A stretch of 64,000 nucleotides of DNA from Streptomyces pyxinae (GCF_024756275.1 NZ_JANUGQ010000001.1:620001-684000), one strand, 5' to 3'. Shown: positions 9,127 through 18,443, counted from the first letter of the stretch. Translations and numbers: made by a program. Notes: a model not told the origin generated them from the letters alone.

Positions 9127-9685
9127 GCGGGGCCCGCGCCCGTAGGCCGCCCCGCCCCGCCCGGAGGCCGTACCCATACCCGTACGCGGGCCCTGCGCCG
9201 ACCGGCGGCTCGTATCCGTGCGCGGTCCTGCGCCGACCGGGGGCCGCACCCGTACGCGGCCTTGTGCCGACCGGCGGTCGTGCTCGCTCGTACACACCCC
9301 TGTGCCGACCGGCGGCTCGCGCCGGTTCGCGGCCCTGCGCCGACCGGGGGTCGTGCTCGTACGCGGCCCTGTGACGACCGTCGGCTCACGCACGTACGCG
9401 GGGCCCGCGCCGACCGGCGGGTGGCCCGTACCCGTGCGCGCGCTCCCACCCCCGGGCCCCGCTCCCCCGGGCCTGCGGTCACCCCCGGGGCCCCGGCCGT
9501 CGGCGGCGGGCACCCGGCCCGTCCGGCCCGCACCGGCCCCTCCGGCGCCCCGCCCCATCAGGCCCGTCCCCCGACCCGTCCGGCCTCGCCCGGCCCGCAC
9601 CGCCCCTCCGGCGCCCCGCCCGGCCCGCGCCCGGGTCCGTCCGGCGCCGTCCGGTGCCCGTCCCCCTTTCCGTACGATGACCTCC
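9127..9685. repeat. Imperfect ~35-bp direct repeats upstream of maf
   Basis: Within 9180-9425, GCCGACCGGCGG-like cores recur at 9197, 9232, 9266, 9304, 9339, 9373 and 9409, with spacings of 34-38 bp. Each core is followed by a CGTACGCGG-like segment. The rest, 9430-9676, is Pro/Gly-codon-like CCGGCCC-rich DNA without a supported gene. Not a CRISPR: there are no distinct spacers and no cas genes. Confidence 0.75.
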
Positions 9686-10315
9686 ATGACTGCTCAGCCG
9701 ACCGCCGGGCCCCGCCGACTGGTGCTCGCCTCCGCCTCCCCCGCCCGCCTGGGCCTGCTGCGACAGGCCGGACTCGCCCCCGAGGTGCTGGTCAGCGGGG
9801 TGGACGAGGATGCCGTCACCGCGCCCGGCCCGGCCGAACTGGCCCTCGCGCTGGCCGAGGCCAAGGCGGCGACGGTGGCCGCGCTGCCCCAGGTGGCGGG
9901 CGCGCTGGTGATCGGCTGCGACTCGGTGCTGGAGCTGGACGGCCAGGCGCTCGGCAAGCCCGCCGACGCCGAGGAGGCCACCGCCCGCTGGAAGGCGATG
10001 CGCGGCCGCTCGGGCGTACTCCGTACCGGGCACTGCGTGCATGACACGGCGGCCGGCCGGCGGGTCTCCGCCACCGCCTCCACCCTGGTCCGGTTCGGGG
10101 AGCCGACCGACGCCGAGATCGCCGCCTATGTGGCGAGCGGCGAGCCGCTGCACGTGGCGGGCGCGTTCACCCTGGACGGCCGTTCGGCGCCGTTCGTGGA
10201 CGGCATCGACGGGGACCCGGGCAATGTCATCGGGCTCTCCCTGCCGCTGCTGCGCCGGCTCCTGGGCGAGCTGGACGTCCGGATCACCGACCTCTGGACG
10301 CCCGCCGCCGGCTGA
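9686..10315 (+). CDS. maf: Maf-type nucleoside triphosphate pyrophosphatase
   Basis: Hydrolyses non-canonical or modified nucleoside triphosphates to monophosphates and PPi; Maf proteins are linked to septum control and house-cleaning. It has 209 residues. Diagnostic motifs: [16 protein letters not shown] at the N-terminus, [18 protein letters not shown], and the C-terminal [28 protein letters not shown] segment (given in part). An in-frame ATG at 9677 adds three codons; neither start has a strong RBS. Downstream the gene faces a membrane-protein gene. Confidence 0.93.
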   Translation: MTAQPTAGPRRLVLASASPARLGLLRQAGLAPEVLVSGVDEDAVTAPGPAELALALAEAKAATVAALPQVAGALVIGCDSVLELDGQALGKPADAEEATARWKAMRGRSGVLRTGHCVHDTAAGRRVSATASTLVRFGEPTDAEIAAYVASGEPLHVAGAFTLDGRSAPFVDGIDGDPGNVIGLSLPLLRRLLGELDVRITDLWTPAAG

Positions 10316-10390
10316 CCCCGCCGGCGCGACCTCCGGCCGGGTCTCGCCCGCCGGGGTCTCGTCCGCCAGGGTTCTCCTTCACCGGGGGTC

Positions 10391-10831
10391 TCAGCCGGGC
10401 GCCGGGGCGGCGGGATCGGGGGCGTACAGCAGCAGTGAGCCCACGATCAGCCCCAGCACCACCATCAGGAACCCGAACGCCGTCCACCCCACCAGCCCGA
10501 CCGCCAGCGCGCCCAGCACCCCGTGCGCGATGGCGCAGGCGACCAGGGCGATCCGGGTGGGCCGGCCGGGCACCCGGTCCCGTACGGCCATGAGCACCAG
10601 CAGCGCCGCGCAGCAGGCCAGCGCGGCGGCGAAGACCCCGCCCATCGCCCAGGTGGCGTCGGCCGTCAGCCCCGGGTCGAAGCCGCCGAACGACATGTTC
10701 TGGTTGGTCACCACCGAGGCGAGCACCGCGTGGACGAAGAGGAGCCCGGCCGCCTCCGCGAGCAGCAGGATCCCGGCCGCCAGAGCTATCGGTCTGCGCG
10801 CCACCACGGTCCGCCCCCTGCCTGCCGTCAT
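10391..10831 (-). CDS. Four-helix membrane protein of unknown function
   Basis: 146 residues with four predicted membrane helices (about 14-38, 60-82, 91-110 and 113-137). A short loop between the first two reads VTNQNMSFGGFDPGLT. No catalytic motif is seen. Convergent with maf and divergent from accA2. By position it matches SCO4922, an uncharacterised integral membrane protein (memory). Confidence 0.75.
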   Translation of the reverse strand: MTAGRGRTVVARRPIALAAGILLLAEAAGLLFVHAVLASVVTNQNMSFGGFDPGLTADATWAMGGVFAAALACCAALLVLMAVRDRVPGRPTRIALVACAIAHGVLGALAVGLVGWTAFGFLMVVLGLIVGSLLLYAPDPAAPAPG

Positions 10832-10944
10832 CAGTACGCCGCCGCCCGCTGTTACCGGTGGTACGGACGACAGCCGGAACGCTACTCAGGGGTAATCGTC
10901 CGGGCAAGGGCGCGGCGGCCATGCGGACGGGCGCGGCAACGCCG

Positions 10945-10987
10945 CAAAGAAACACTCCCCCGTTCGTAGGGACTCCACAAAGAAACA
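10945..10987. promoter_or_regulatory. A-rich direct repeat CAAAGAAACA in the accA2 upstream region
   Basis: The 369-bp gap 10832-11200 holds no gene. Two perfect 10-bp copies of CAAAGAAACA (10945-10954 and 10978-10987) lie 33 bp apart, about three helical turns. This is conspicuous in such GC-rich DNA. A likely accA2 promoter lies further on, at 11030-11070, with a long leader to the GTG at 11201. Confidence 0.5.
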
Positions 10988-11200
10988 GGAACGTCCGCTG
11001 GGTCGCCTAACAGAGACCTGGGCCACACCGGCGGGTTACTGTTCCGATGAGAAGCCCTGCGTAACGTGGCGCGACAAGGGTTTTCCCGACTCGGGTCCGT
11101 TCCGACTCACGCTCCGTGTGGGCAAGCTCACCCATGGGGACGGGTCGAGAAGCCGTGTCGGCAGTCCCTAAACTCAGCTTGTTTCAAGGAGGGAGCCATC

Positions 11201-12955
11201 GTGCGCAAGGTGCTCATCGCCAACCGTGGCGAAATCGCTGTCCGCGTCGCCCGGGCCTGCCGGGACGCCGGGATCGGGAGCGTGGCCGTCTACGCCGACC
11301 CGGACCGGGACGCTCTGCACGTCCGCGCGGCCGACGAGGCGTTCGCCCTGGGCGGTGACACCCCGGCGGCCAGCTATCTGGACATCGCCAAGGTGCTCCA
11401 GGCCGCGGCCGACTCCGGTGCCGACGCCGTCCACCCCGGCTACGGCTTCCTCTCCGAGAACGCCGAGTTCGCCCAGGCCGTCCTCGACGCCGGGCTGACC
11501 TGGATCGGCCCGCCGCCGCACGCCATCCGCGACCTCGGCGACAAGGTGGCGGCCCGTCACATCGCCCAGCGGGCCGGCGCTCCCCTGGTGGCCGGCACCC
11601 CCGACCCGGTGTCGGGCGCCGAGGAGGTCGTGGCCTTCGCGGAGCAGCACGGTCTGCCGATCGCCATCAAGGCGGCCTTCGGTGGCGGCGGTCGCGGGCT
11701 GAAGGTCGCCCGCACCCTCGAAGAGGTCCCGGAGCTGTACGACTCCGCCGTCCGCGAGGCGGTCGCCGCCTTCGGCCGGGGCGAGTGCTTCGTGGAGCGC
11801 TACCTCGACAAGCCGCGCCATGTGGAGACCCAGTGCCTGGCCGACCAGCACGGCAACGTGGTCGTCGTCTCCACCCGTGACTGCTCCCTCCAGCGCCGGC
11901 ACCAGAAGCTGGTCGAGGAGGCCCCGGCGCCGTTCCTCTCCGCCGAGCAGAACGCGCAGCTGTACGCCGCCTCCAAGGCCATCCTCAAGGAGGCCGGCTA
12001 CGTCGGCGCCGGCACGGTGGAGTTCCTGGTCGGCAACGACGGCACGATCTCCTTCCTGGAGGTCAACACCCGTCTGCAGGTGGAGCACCCGGTCACCGAG
12101 GAGGTCACCGGCATCGACCTGGTCCGGGAGATGTTCCGGATCGCGGACGGCGAGGAGCTGGGCTACGACGACCCGCCGGTGCGCGGCCACTCCTTCGAGT
12201 TCCGCATCAACGGCGAGGACCCGGGCCGCAACTTCCTGCCCGCCCCCGGCACCGTCACCACCTTCTCCCCGCCGTCCGGTCCCGGTGTCCGGCTGGACGC
12301 GGGTGTGGAGTCCGGCTCGGTCATCGGCCCGGCCTGGGACTCGCTGCTCGCCAAGTTGATCGTCAGCGGCGCCACCCGTGAGCAGGCCCTCCAGCGGGCG
12401 TCCCGGGCCCTGGCGGAGTTCACCGTGGAGGGCATGGCCACCGCCATCCCGTTCCACCGGGCCGTCGTGACGGACCCCGCCTTCACCGCCGACCCGTTCC
12501 GTATCCACACCCGGTGGATCGAGACCGAGTTCGTCAACGAGATCAAGCCCTTCGCCGCGCCCGCCGACGCCGAGGCGGAGGAGGAGACCGGCCGGGAGAC
12601 CGTGGTGGTCGAGGTCGGCGGCAAGCGCCTGGAGGTCTCGCTGCCCTCCTCGCTGGGCATGAGCCTGGCCCGGACCGGCCTGGCCGCCGGCGCCAAGCCC
12701 AAGCGCCGCGCCGCCAAGAAGTCCGGCTCGGCGGTCTCCGGCGACACCCTCGCCTCCCCGATGCAGGGCACCATCGTCAAGGTGGCCGTCGAGGAGGGCC
12801 AGGAGGTCAAGGAGGGCGAGCTCATCGTGGTCCTGGAGGCCATGAAGATGGAGCAGCCCCTCAACGCCCACCGCGCCGGCACCGTCAAGGGCCTGTCCGC
12901 GCAGGTCGGCGCCTCGGTCACCTCGGGCGCGGCGATCTGCGAGATCAAGGACTGA
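11201..12955 (+). CDS. accA2: Acyl-CoA carboxylase alpha subunit (biotin carboxylase + biotin carrier)
   Basis: The biotin carboxylase domain (about 1-450) uses ATP and bicarbonate to carboxylate biotin. A C-terminal carrier domain (about 515-584) holds biotin on Lys549 in EAMKMEQP. Signatures: [20 protein letters not shown], the glycine-rich ATP loop FGGGGRGLK, and the carboxylase site around [14 protein letters not shown]. It has 584 residues, normal for actinobacterial AccA2. The GTG start at 11201 follows AAGGAGGGAG. It serves several beta subunits in streptomycetes, including PccB (here 6975-8603) for propionyl-CoA. BirA (5852-6865) is the expected biotinylating enzyme. Confidence 0.95.
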   Translation: MRKVLIANRGEIAVRVARACRDAGIGSVAVYADPDRDALHVRAADEAFALGGDTPAASYLDIAKVLQAAADSGADAVHPGYGFLSENAEFAQAVLDAGLTWIGPPPHAIRDLGDKVAARHIAQRAGAPLVAGTPDPVSGAEEVVAFAEQHGLPIAIKAAFGGGGRGLKVARTLEEVPELYDSAVREAVAAFGRGECFVERYLDKPRHVETQCLADQHGNVVVVSTRDCSLQRRHQKLVEEAPAPFLSAEQNAQLYAASKAILKEAGYVGAGTVEFLVGNDGTISFLEVNTRLQVEHPVTEEVTGIDLVREMFRIADGEELGYDDPPVRGHSFEFRINGEDPGRNFLPAPGTVTTFSPPSGPGVRLDAGVESGSVIGPAWDSLLAKLIVSGATREQALQRASRALAEFTVEGMATAIPFHRAVVTDPAFTADPFRIHTRWIETEFVNEIKPFAAPADAEAEEETGRETVVVEVGGKRLEVSLPSSLGMSLARTGLAAGAKPKRRAAKKSGSAVSGDTLASPMQGTIVKVAVEEGQEVKEGELIVVLEAMKMEQPLNAHRAGTVKGLSAQVGASVTSGAAICEIKD

Positions 12956-12960
12956 CCCAC

Positions 12961-13007
12961 CGCGTGTCCTGGGGCCCGCCGGCCGTTCGACCGGCGGGCC
13001 CCACGCG
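12961..13007 (+). terminator. Hairpin after accA2
   Basis: GGGGCCCGCCGG (12971-12982) pairs with CCGGCGGGCCCC (12991-13002), a perfect 12-bp stem with an 8-nt loop and a further CGCGT/ACGCG pairing outside. There is no U-run, as is common for Streptomyces terminators. Confidence 0.7.
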
Positions 13008-13060
13008 TACGCCCCACCGGTGGCATCCTGGAGTCAGGCGGAGGGCAGGAGGACGGCGCC

Positions 13061-13747
13061 ATGACGACCAGCGCGGCCGACACGGCGAAGCGCACCACGG
13101 ACAGTACGGCCGGTACGACCGACACGGCCGACAGGACCGACGGGACCGACACGGCCGGTACGACCGACACGACCGGTACGGCACCGTGCGGCGGACGGGC
13201 CATGCGGGCGGACGCCCGGCGCAACTACGAGCGGCTGCTCGCCGAGGCGCGTACCGCCTTCGCCGAGCACGGCACGGACGCCTCGCTGGAGGACATCGCC
13301 CGGCGCGCGGGGGTCGGAATCGGCACCCTGTACCGCCATTTCCCGAACCGCCAGGCCCTGATGAGCGCGGTCTTCCAGGACGCGCTGGGCTCACTGCTGG
13401 CGTACTCCCGCGAGTTGGCCGACGCCGACCCCGCCTGCGAGGCGCTGGTCACCTGGCTGCGGGCCGTCATCGCCCACGCCGGTGAGTACCGGGGCCTGGC
13501 CCGCGCCCTCATGTCCGCCTCGGCCGACCCCAGTTCGGCCCTGACCCGCTGCAACGACCCGCTCCGCGAGGCCGGTTCCCGGCTGCTGGACCGCGCGGTG
13601 ACCGAGGGAGCCGTCCGCGAGGGCGTCCCGATCGGTGACCTCATGCAGCTCACCAACGCCATCGCCCTCGCCGCCGAGCAGCACCCCGACGACCCCCGCC
13701 TCGCCGACCGCCTCCTCACCCTCACCTACCGTGGCCTCCACCCCTGA
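13061..13747 (+). CDS. TetR-family transcriptional regulator
   Basis: 228 residues. Residues 1-45 are a Thr/Asp/Gly/Ala-rich low-complexity tail encoded by repeats of ACGGCCGGTACGACCGACAC. The HTH follows (about 50-95, with LEDIARRAGVGIGTLYRHFPNRQALM), then a helical ligand-binding domain. RBS GGAGG lies 8 nt before ATG 13061; an internal ATG at 13202 would remove the repeat tail. Next to a divergent hypothetical gene and just after accA2; its target is not evident. Confidence 0.85.
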   Translation: MTTSAADTAKRTTDSTAGTTDTADRTDGTDTAGTTDTTGTAPCGGRAMRADARRNYERLLAEARTAFAEHGTDASLEDIARRAGVGIGTLYRHFPNRQALMSAVFQDALGSLLAYSRELADADPACEALVTWLRAVIAHAGEYRGLARALMSASADPSSALTRCNDPLREAGSRLLDRAVTEGAVREGVPIGDLMQLTNAIALAAEQHPDDPRLADRLLTLTYRGLHP

Positions 13748-13777
13748 CCGGACCGGACCCCCTCGGCAGCGGCCGGC

Positions 13778-14125
13778 TCAGCCCAGGGTGCCGGTCTCCT
13801 CCCCCACCATCCGCATGACCTCCTCATGCGTGTACCGGGTCGGTCGGGCGCCGCACGCCATCGAGTAGTGAGCCAGAGCGAGATCGGCGAAGTCCTCGGC
13901 CGCCTGGGGGTCCTCGGCCACGTCGATGACGGCCTGCGGCCACCACAGGTTGAGCACCCCGTCGAATTCATCGCCCGTGCTGACCCTGAGCACGTCCTGA
14001 TAGAACTCCGCCCGCCGGTCCACCCGGAGCGCCTCCCCGACGCCGCCGATGGTCCGCACGACGTTCGGCCCCCGGTAGCCGGTCTCGTCCCCCGCACGCT
14101 TCAGGCTGTCCTGCCACATCCCCAT
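13778..14125 (-). CDS. Hypothetical protein
   Basis: 115 residues, acidic and soluble, without a membrane segment. The start ATG at 14125 follows GGGAGGCGGGG; a longer frame to 14215 lacks support. I recognise no domain. Features seen are a central NLWWPQAVIDVAEDPQAAEDFADLAL helix-like segment (given in part) and a C-terminal THEEVMRMVGEETG. Divergent from the small operon at 14297. Codon use is ordinary for the window. Confidence 0.6.
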   Translation of the reverse strand: MGMWQDSLKRAGDETGYRGPNVVRTIGGVGEALRVDRRAEFYQDVLRVSTGDEFDGVLNLWWPQAVIDVAEDPQAAEDFADLALAHYSMACGARPTRYTHEEVMRMVGEETGTLG

Positions 14126-14211
14126 GCCCCCGCCTCCCACTGGTCTCCGATCGGGTAACGCGTCACGACGATCCAAGAATGATGTGCTCCGCCCAGGCAG
14201 GAGTGGATCTT

Positions 14212-14246
14212 TCACTCGGGTGAGTGACCATCACCCCTAGCGGAGC
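14212..14246 (+). promoter_or_regulatory. Promoter/operator candidate of the 14.3-15.4 kb operon
   Basis: TCACTC-GGGT-GAGTGA (14212-14227) is a perfect 6-bp inverted repeat. A -10-like TAGCGT lies at 14241-14246, about 50 bp upstream of the first ATG at 14297. The order repeat, -10, RBS, ATG fits a regulated promoter. Confidence 0.45.
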
Positions 14247-14296
14247 GGAGTAGCGTCTCAGGGACGCACAGTGACGGCACGGAGGGTGGAGAGCCT

Positions 14297-14374
14297 ATGA
14301 ACCAGTCGGCCGACATGAAGACAACAGCGACAACATCGATCGATGAAGGCTCGTTGAAGTCCCGGCGACGATGA
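14297..14374 (+). CDS. 25-codon ORF, first of a 4-nt-overlap operon
   Basis: Encodes MNQSADMKTTATTSIDEG followed by SLKSRRR. A strong RBS (GGAGGGTGGAGAG) ends right before the ATG. Its stop TGA at 14372-14374 overlaps the ATG of the next gene (ATGA). The secreted protein downstream has almost no RBS of its own, so ribosomes probably reach it through this ORF. It may be a pure coupling leader or a small functional peptide. It contains no run of codons for one amino acid that would suggest attenuation. Confidence 0.55.
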   Translation: MNQSADMKTTATTSIDEGSLKSRRR

Positions 14375-14835
14375 GGAAATTCACCGGGCTGGGAGTCACG
14401 GCGCTCACCGTCACGACATTCCTGTTCAGCACCGCACCCGTGGCTCAGGCAGTTTCTGCGGCGACCTGGAACAAGACCGTACGCTGCGAGTCCACTGATC
14501 CCGAGGGGCGGCATATAGTCACCCGATACGGGGACGCCCATCTCGGCTGGAATCACTTCACCCACCGGCACAACATCCGCGTCTGCAAGATCGTCAATGC
14601 CGCCGTCGGCGGTAAGGTCGACCGCGGCGACCACCACGGGCGGCTCGAATACGACGGCGTTGCCGTCAAGACGGGTGGCAAGCCCGAGCAGGCCCGCTTC
14701 ATCGTCATCGTTCAGTACTCCCGCTACACCAAGGACAAGAAGTACGACGCCGGCCGGGGGCAGACGATCGGTGTCGTCAATGCTTTCTGCCGCAACCAGC
14801 CGAACAACAAGTGCCCCGCCTGGATGAACCAGTGA
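14371..14835 (+). CDS. Secreted small protein with four cysteines
   Basis: 154 residues with a clear Sec signal peptide (basic MRKFTG, hydrophobic core LTVTTFLFSTAPVAQA, cleavage near residue 27-30). The mature part of about 125 residues has four Cys, allowing two disulfides, and His-rich stretches (LGWNHFTHRHN, RGDHHGRLEYDG). No family recognised. It is coupled by ATGA to the upstream 25-codon ORF and by GTGA to the next gene. GC content and codon choice are visibly lower than in the backbone genes, suggesting acquisition by transfer. A secreted toxin or nuclease-like role is possible but not shown. Confidence 0.7.
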   Translation: MRKFTGLGVTALTVTTFLFSTAPVAQAVSAATWNKTVRCESTDPEGRHIVTRYGDAHLGWNHFTHRHNIRVCKIVNAAVGGKVDRGDHHGRLEYDGVAVKTGGKPEQARFIVIVQYSRYTKDKKYDAGRGQTIGVVNAFCRNQPNNKCPAWMNQ

Positions 14836-15443
14836 CCCCCTCCGAAGACCGGCAGCAGCAGGCAGCCATCAGCCGCCTGCTGCTGTACTACCTCAACGGC
14901 CCTCTCGCCGAAGGCTGCCAGTTGCGCGGCGTCCTGCCGGCCCATGGTGCCGTTCGGATCGCCGTCCACGCCGGAGAAAGCGAGGGTGGCGACACGTTCC
15001 TCTACGAAATCCCTTACGACACCGTGGCACCTGCCGACATTCCAGGCATCCTTCGCACAGTGTTGTCGGGGACCCAGCTGTACAGCAGTGACGACATCGG
15101 CGAAGCGCTCGGAATGACCCTCATTCGCCTCCGCCCGCAACAGATCTCACCGACCCCCGAGCCTGAACAGGGTCAGGCGCTCAATGCCCTTCGCGCCCTG
15201 TCCGACCCTGGGGACGACGACAACCCCCTTCTGATCGGCTTCTTGATGAAGGGCAACGGCCTCATGCGCCTCTATGTGCGGCGCCCGGGCCACCTCTCTC
15301 TCATCGGCGTCGACATTCGCCTGACCGGTGCGCTCACCGCGCTGACCGCCTCCATTCCCTCTCTGATCGAAGAAGAGGGGCGCCACCGGCCCGCCCCCGA
15401 CGACCCGCACTGTGATTCTTTCGTGGACCTGACCGACTGGTAG
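14832..15443 (+). CDS. Cytosolic acidic protein of unknown function
   Basis: 203 residues from GTG 14832, which overlaps the preceding stop (GTGA); an in-frame GTG at 14811 is less likely. No signal peptide or membrane helix. It looks like a duplicated alpha/beta protein: the halves MTLIRLRPQQ and MRLYVRRPGHLSLIGVDIRL fall in comparable contexts. Tight coupling to a secreted protein of unknown function makes an immunity or chaperone role conceivable (inference only). Atypical lower-GC codon use is shared with the neighbour. Confidence 0.65.
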   Translation: MTPSEDRQQQAAISRLLLYYLNGPLAEGCQLRGVLPAHGAVRIAVHAGESEGGDTFLYEIPYDTVAPADIPGILRTVLSGTQLYSSDDIGEALGMTLIRLRPQQISPTPEPEQGQALNALRALSDPGDDDNPLLIGFLMKGNGLMRLYVRRPGHLSLIGVDIRLTGALTALTASIPSLIEEEGRHRPAPDDPHCDSFVDLTDW

Positions 15444-15544
15444 GGGTGGTCACCGAGCGAAGGGCCAGGCATCGGCGTCAAAGGGCCTGCCGAAAGGCCC
15501 AGGACGGACGCCCCCTCCCGGTCCGGGTGTCCGGGCGCCGGGGG

Positions 15545-16486
15545 TCAGCGGCGGCGGAGGTCGGCCACTCGGGCGGGGCGGTCGGGGTCGGGGGGTGCGG
15601 GGGTGGGGGTGCGGCGGAGCGCCGGGGCGGGGCGGCGGGTGCCGCGCTGGCCGGGGAGGGGGACGTCCCGGCGGGGCGGCCGGCCCGAGGTGAGGTCCAG
15701 GGGGGTGTCGGAGCCGGCCAGCGCCAGTTGGACGCCCTGGTCGGCCAGGGCCTGGAGCTCGGCGACGACGCGGTCGTCGTGGCCGGACGGCTCGTTGGTG
15801 ACCAGCCGGGTGATCCGGTCGGTCGGCACGGTCTGGAACATCGTGTCGGTGCCCAGCTTGGTGTGGTCGGCCAGCACCACGACCTCGCCCGCCGTCTGGA
15901 TCAGCGCCCGGTCGACGCTGGCGGAGAGCATGTTGGAGGTGGAGAGCCCGCGCTCGGCGGTGAGGCCGCTGCCGGAGAGGAAGGCGCGGGAGACCCGGAG
16001 CCCCTGGAGCGACTGCTCGGCCCCACTGCCGACCAGGGCGTAGTTGGAGCCGCGCAGGGTGCCGCCGGTCATGACGACCTCCACCCGGTTGGCGTGCGCC
16101 AGCGCCTGGGCGACCAGCAGGGAGTTGGTGACGACCGTCAGCCCGGGGATCCGGGCCAGCCGGCGGGCCAGCTCCTGGGTGGTCGTGCCGGCGCCGACGA
16201 CGACGGCCTCGCCCTCCTCCACGAGACCGGCCGCCAGATCGGCGATGGCGGCCTTCTCGGCGGTCGCGAGATGGGCCTTCTGAAGTCCGGTCTCCCGGGC
16301 GTACCCGCCCGGGAGGACCGCGCCGCCGTGCCGGCGGTCGAGGAGTCCTTCGGCCTCCAGTGCCCGCACATCACGCCGTACGGTCACTTCGGAGGTCTGG
16401 ACGACACGGGCGAGCTCCCGGAGCGAGACCGCTCCATTGGCGCGCACCATTTCGAGAATCAGTTGACGACGTTCTGCAGCGAACAC
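15545..16486 (-). CDS. DeoR-family transcriptional regulator
   Basis: 313 residues: an N-terminal DeoR-type winged HTH (5-55; LRELARVVQTSEVTVRRDVRALEAEGLL, given in part) and a sugar-phosphate-sensing DeoRC domain (about 75-235) with the VGAGTTTQELARRL and VVLADHTKLG motifs. Residues 260-313 are an Arg/Pro-rich tail. The GTG start at 16486 lies downstream of the only AT-rich promoter-like DNA nearby (16500-16600). The family normally senses phosphorylated sugars. It is the only DeoR-type protein here, so it is a candidate for control of pnp/deoC, but a link is not shown. Confidence 0.88.
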   Translation of the reverse strand: MFAAERRQLILEMVRANGAVSLRELARVVQTSEVTVRRDVRALEAEGLLDRRHGGAVLPGGYARETGLQKAHLATAEKAAIADLAAGLVEEGEAVVVGAGTTTQELARRLARIPGLTVVTNSLLVAQALAHANRVEVVMTGGTLRGSNYALVGSGAEQSLQGLRVSRAFLSGSGLTAERGLSTSNMLSASVDRALIQTAGEVVVLADHTKLGTDTMFQTVPTDRITRLVTNEPSGHDDRVVAELQALADQGVQLALAGSDTPLDLTSGRPPRRDVPLPGQRGTRRPAPALRRTPTPAPPDPDRPARVADLRRR

Positions 16487-16730
16487 GGAACTGACAGTAA
16501 CGCCAGGTGTCGACCGGCGCGGACCGTTTGCAGCAATATGCGTCCATTAAGAGAATGTGCGAACAGCCGGGACCGCGAAGTGGTATATGCGCGACCATTG
16601 CCACCCGCCCGGGGGCGGAGGGCGATCGGCCCGGGGGCGGGCGGTGCGCCCGGGGCCTCCCGGTGGGGCGGGCAACCCCCGGGACGGGAGCGGGAGTTGC
16701 CTGCGCGAGGGGCGGCCGCCGGGCGGGCGG

Positions 16731-18170
16731 TCAGATCTCCGGGTCGGTGTTGCGGGACTGGAGCTGGCGGGCCACCTCGGCGATCGAGCCGGAAAGCGAC
16801 GGGTACACGGTGAACGCGTTCGCGATTTGCTCCACCGTCAGATTGTTGTCGACGGCGAGCGAAATGGGGTGGATGAGCTCGCTGGCCCGGGGCGCCACGA
16901 CACAGCCGCCGACCACGATCCCGGTGCCCGGGCGGCAGAAGATCTTGACGAAACCGTCCCGGATGCCCTGCATCTTGGCGCGCGGGTTGCGCAGCAGCGG
17001 CAGCTTCACCGCCTTGGCGTCGATCCGGCCCGCGTCCACGTCGGCCTGGGTGTAGCCGACGGTCGCGATCTCCGGGTCGGTGAAGACATTGGCGGAGACG
17101 GTCCGCAGATTGAGCGGGGTCACCGCGCCGCCCAGGAAGTGGTACATGGCGATCCGGCCCTGCATGGCCGCCACCGAGGCGAGCGCGAAGATCCCGGTGA
17201 CGTCACCGGCCGCGTAGATCCCGGGGGCCGAGGTGCGGGAGACCTTGTCGGTCCAGATGTGGCCGGAGTCCTTGAGCCGCACGCCCGCCTCCTCAAGGCC
17301 CATGCCGGCGGTGTTCGGGATCGCGCCGACCGCCATCAGGCAGTGCGTACCGCTGATCACCCGGCCGTCCGCGAGGGTGACCTCCACCCGGTCGCCCACC
17401 CGCTTGGCGGACTGGGCGCGGGAGCGGGCCATCACGTTCATGCCCCGGCGCCGGAACACGTCCTCCAGGACGGCGGCCGCGTCCGGGTCCTCGCCGGGCA
17501 GCACCCGGTCGCGCGAGGAGACCAGGGTCACCCGGGAGCCCAGCGCCTGGTACGCCCCGGCGAACTCGGCGCCGGTGACGCCGGAGCCGACCACGATCAG
17601 CTCCTCGGGCAGCTCGTCCAGGTCATACACCTGGGTCCAGTTCAGGATCCGCTCGCCGTCCGGCAGGGCGTCCGGGATCTCGCGCGGGTGGCCGCCGGTG
17701 GCGATCAGCACCGCGTCCGCGACCAGCACCTCCTCCGAGCCGTCGGCGGCGGTGACCACCACCTGCCGGGAGCCGTCCGCCGCCTGGGTGCCGTCGAGCC
17801 GGCCCCGGCCGCGCACCACCCGGGCGCCGGCCCGGGTGACCGAGGCGGTGATGTCGTGGGACTGCGCCAGCGCGAGGCGCTTGACCCGGCGGTTGACCTT
17901 GCCGAGATCGACCCCGACCACCCGGGCGGCCTGCTCGATGTGCGGGGTGTCGTCGGCGACGATGATGCCCAGCTCCTCGTAGGAGGAGTCGAAGGTGGTC
18001 ATCACCTCGGCCGTGGCGATGAGGGTCTTCGAGGGCACGCAGTCGGTCAGGACGGACGCCCCGCCGAGGCCGTCGCAGTCGACGACGGTCACCTCCGCGC
18101 CGAGCTGGGCGCCCGCGAGGGCCGCCTCGTATCCGCCGGGTCCGCCACCGATGATCACGATCCGGGTCAC
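16731..18170 (-). CDS. LpdA-like NAD(P)H-dependent flavoprotein (quinone reductase type)
   Basis: 479 residues with the fold of lipoamide dehydrogenases: FAD motif IVIIGGGPGGYEAALAG, second dinucleotide motif VVGSGVTGAEFAG, GIYAAGDVTG and a C-terminal dimer domain. The redox motif reads GGASVLTDCVPSK: only one cysteine (C44) of the usual CxxxxC pair remains, the first position being Ser/Val. It therefore cannot act as a lipoamide dehydrogenase. M. tuberculosis LpdA (Rv3303c) has the same loss and is a quinone reductase (established knowledge). The GTG start at 18170 follows GAGG; the long upstream extension is not coding in character. Confidence 0.9.
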   Translation of the reverse strand: MTRIVIIGGGPGGYEAALAGAQLGAEVTVVDCDGLGGASVLTDCVPSKTLIATAEVMTTFDSSYEELGIIVADDTPHIEQAARVVGVDLGKVNRRVKRLALAQSHDITASVTRAGARVVRGRGRLDGTQAADGSRQVVVTAADGSEEVLVADAVLIATGGHPREIPDALPDGERILNWTQVYDLDELPEELIVVGSGVTGAEFAGAYQALGSRVTLVSSRDRVLPGEDPDAAAVLEDVFRRRGMNVMARSRAQSAKRVGDRVEVTLADGRVISGTHCLMAVGAIPNTAGMGLEEAGVRLKDSGHIWTDKVSRTSAPGIYAAGDVTGIFALASVAAMQGRIAMYHFLGGAVTPLNLRTVSANVFTDPEIATVGYTQADVDAGRIDAKAVKLPLLRNPRAKMQGIRDGFVKIFCRPGTGIVVGGCVVAPRASELIHPISLAVDNNLTVEQIANAFTVYPSLSGSIAEVARQLQSRNTDPEI

Positions 18171-18443
18171 TGGGGTTACGCCTCGCGCTCTCGTCACGGC
18201 AGCCCCTCGGACCGGGTGAGCCGGGGGCTCGGGGGGTCTCCCCGATGGTTGGAGTACGTACTCCATTGTCCCGCACGGCCGGAACGGTTTCGCCCTCGGG
18301 GGGCCGCATGGCGGAACGTCCCTCTTCGGCCACGGACAGCCGCCCCGCCCGCCCCCGCGAGCGGTCCCCGCCCGCCCGCCGGGGCGATGGACCGGCGGCA
18401 TCCGGACAGCGCCCACCCGGACGGCTCCCGTACCCTCGACCAC

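Noticed and set aside
9180..9425. CRISPR array
   Set aside because: Repeats are imperfect and contiguous, no unique spacers, no cas genes.
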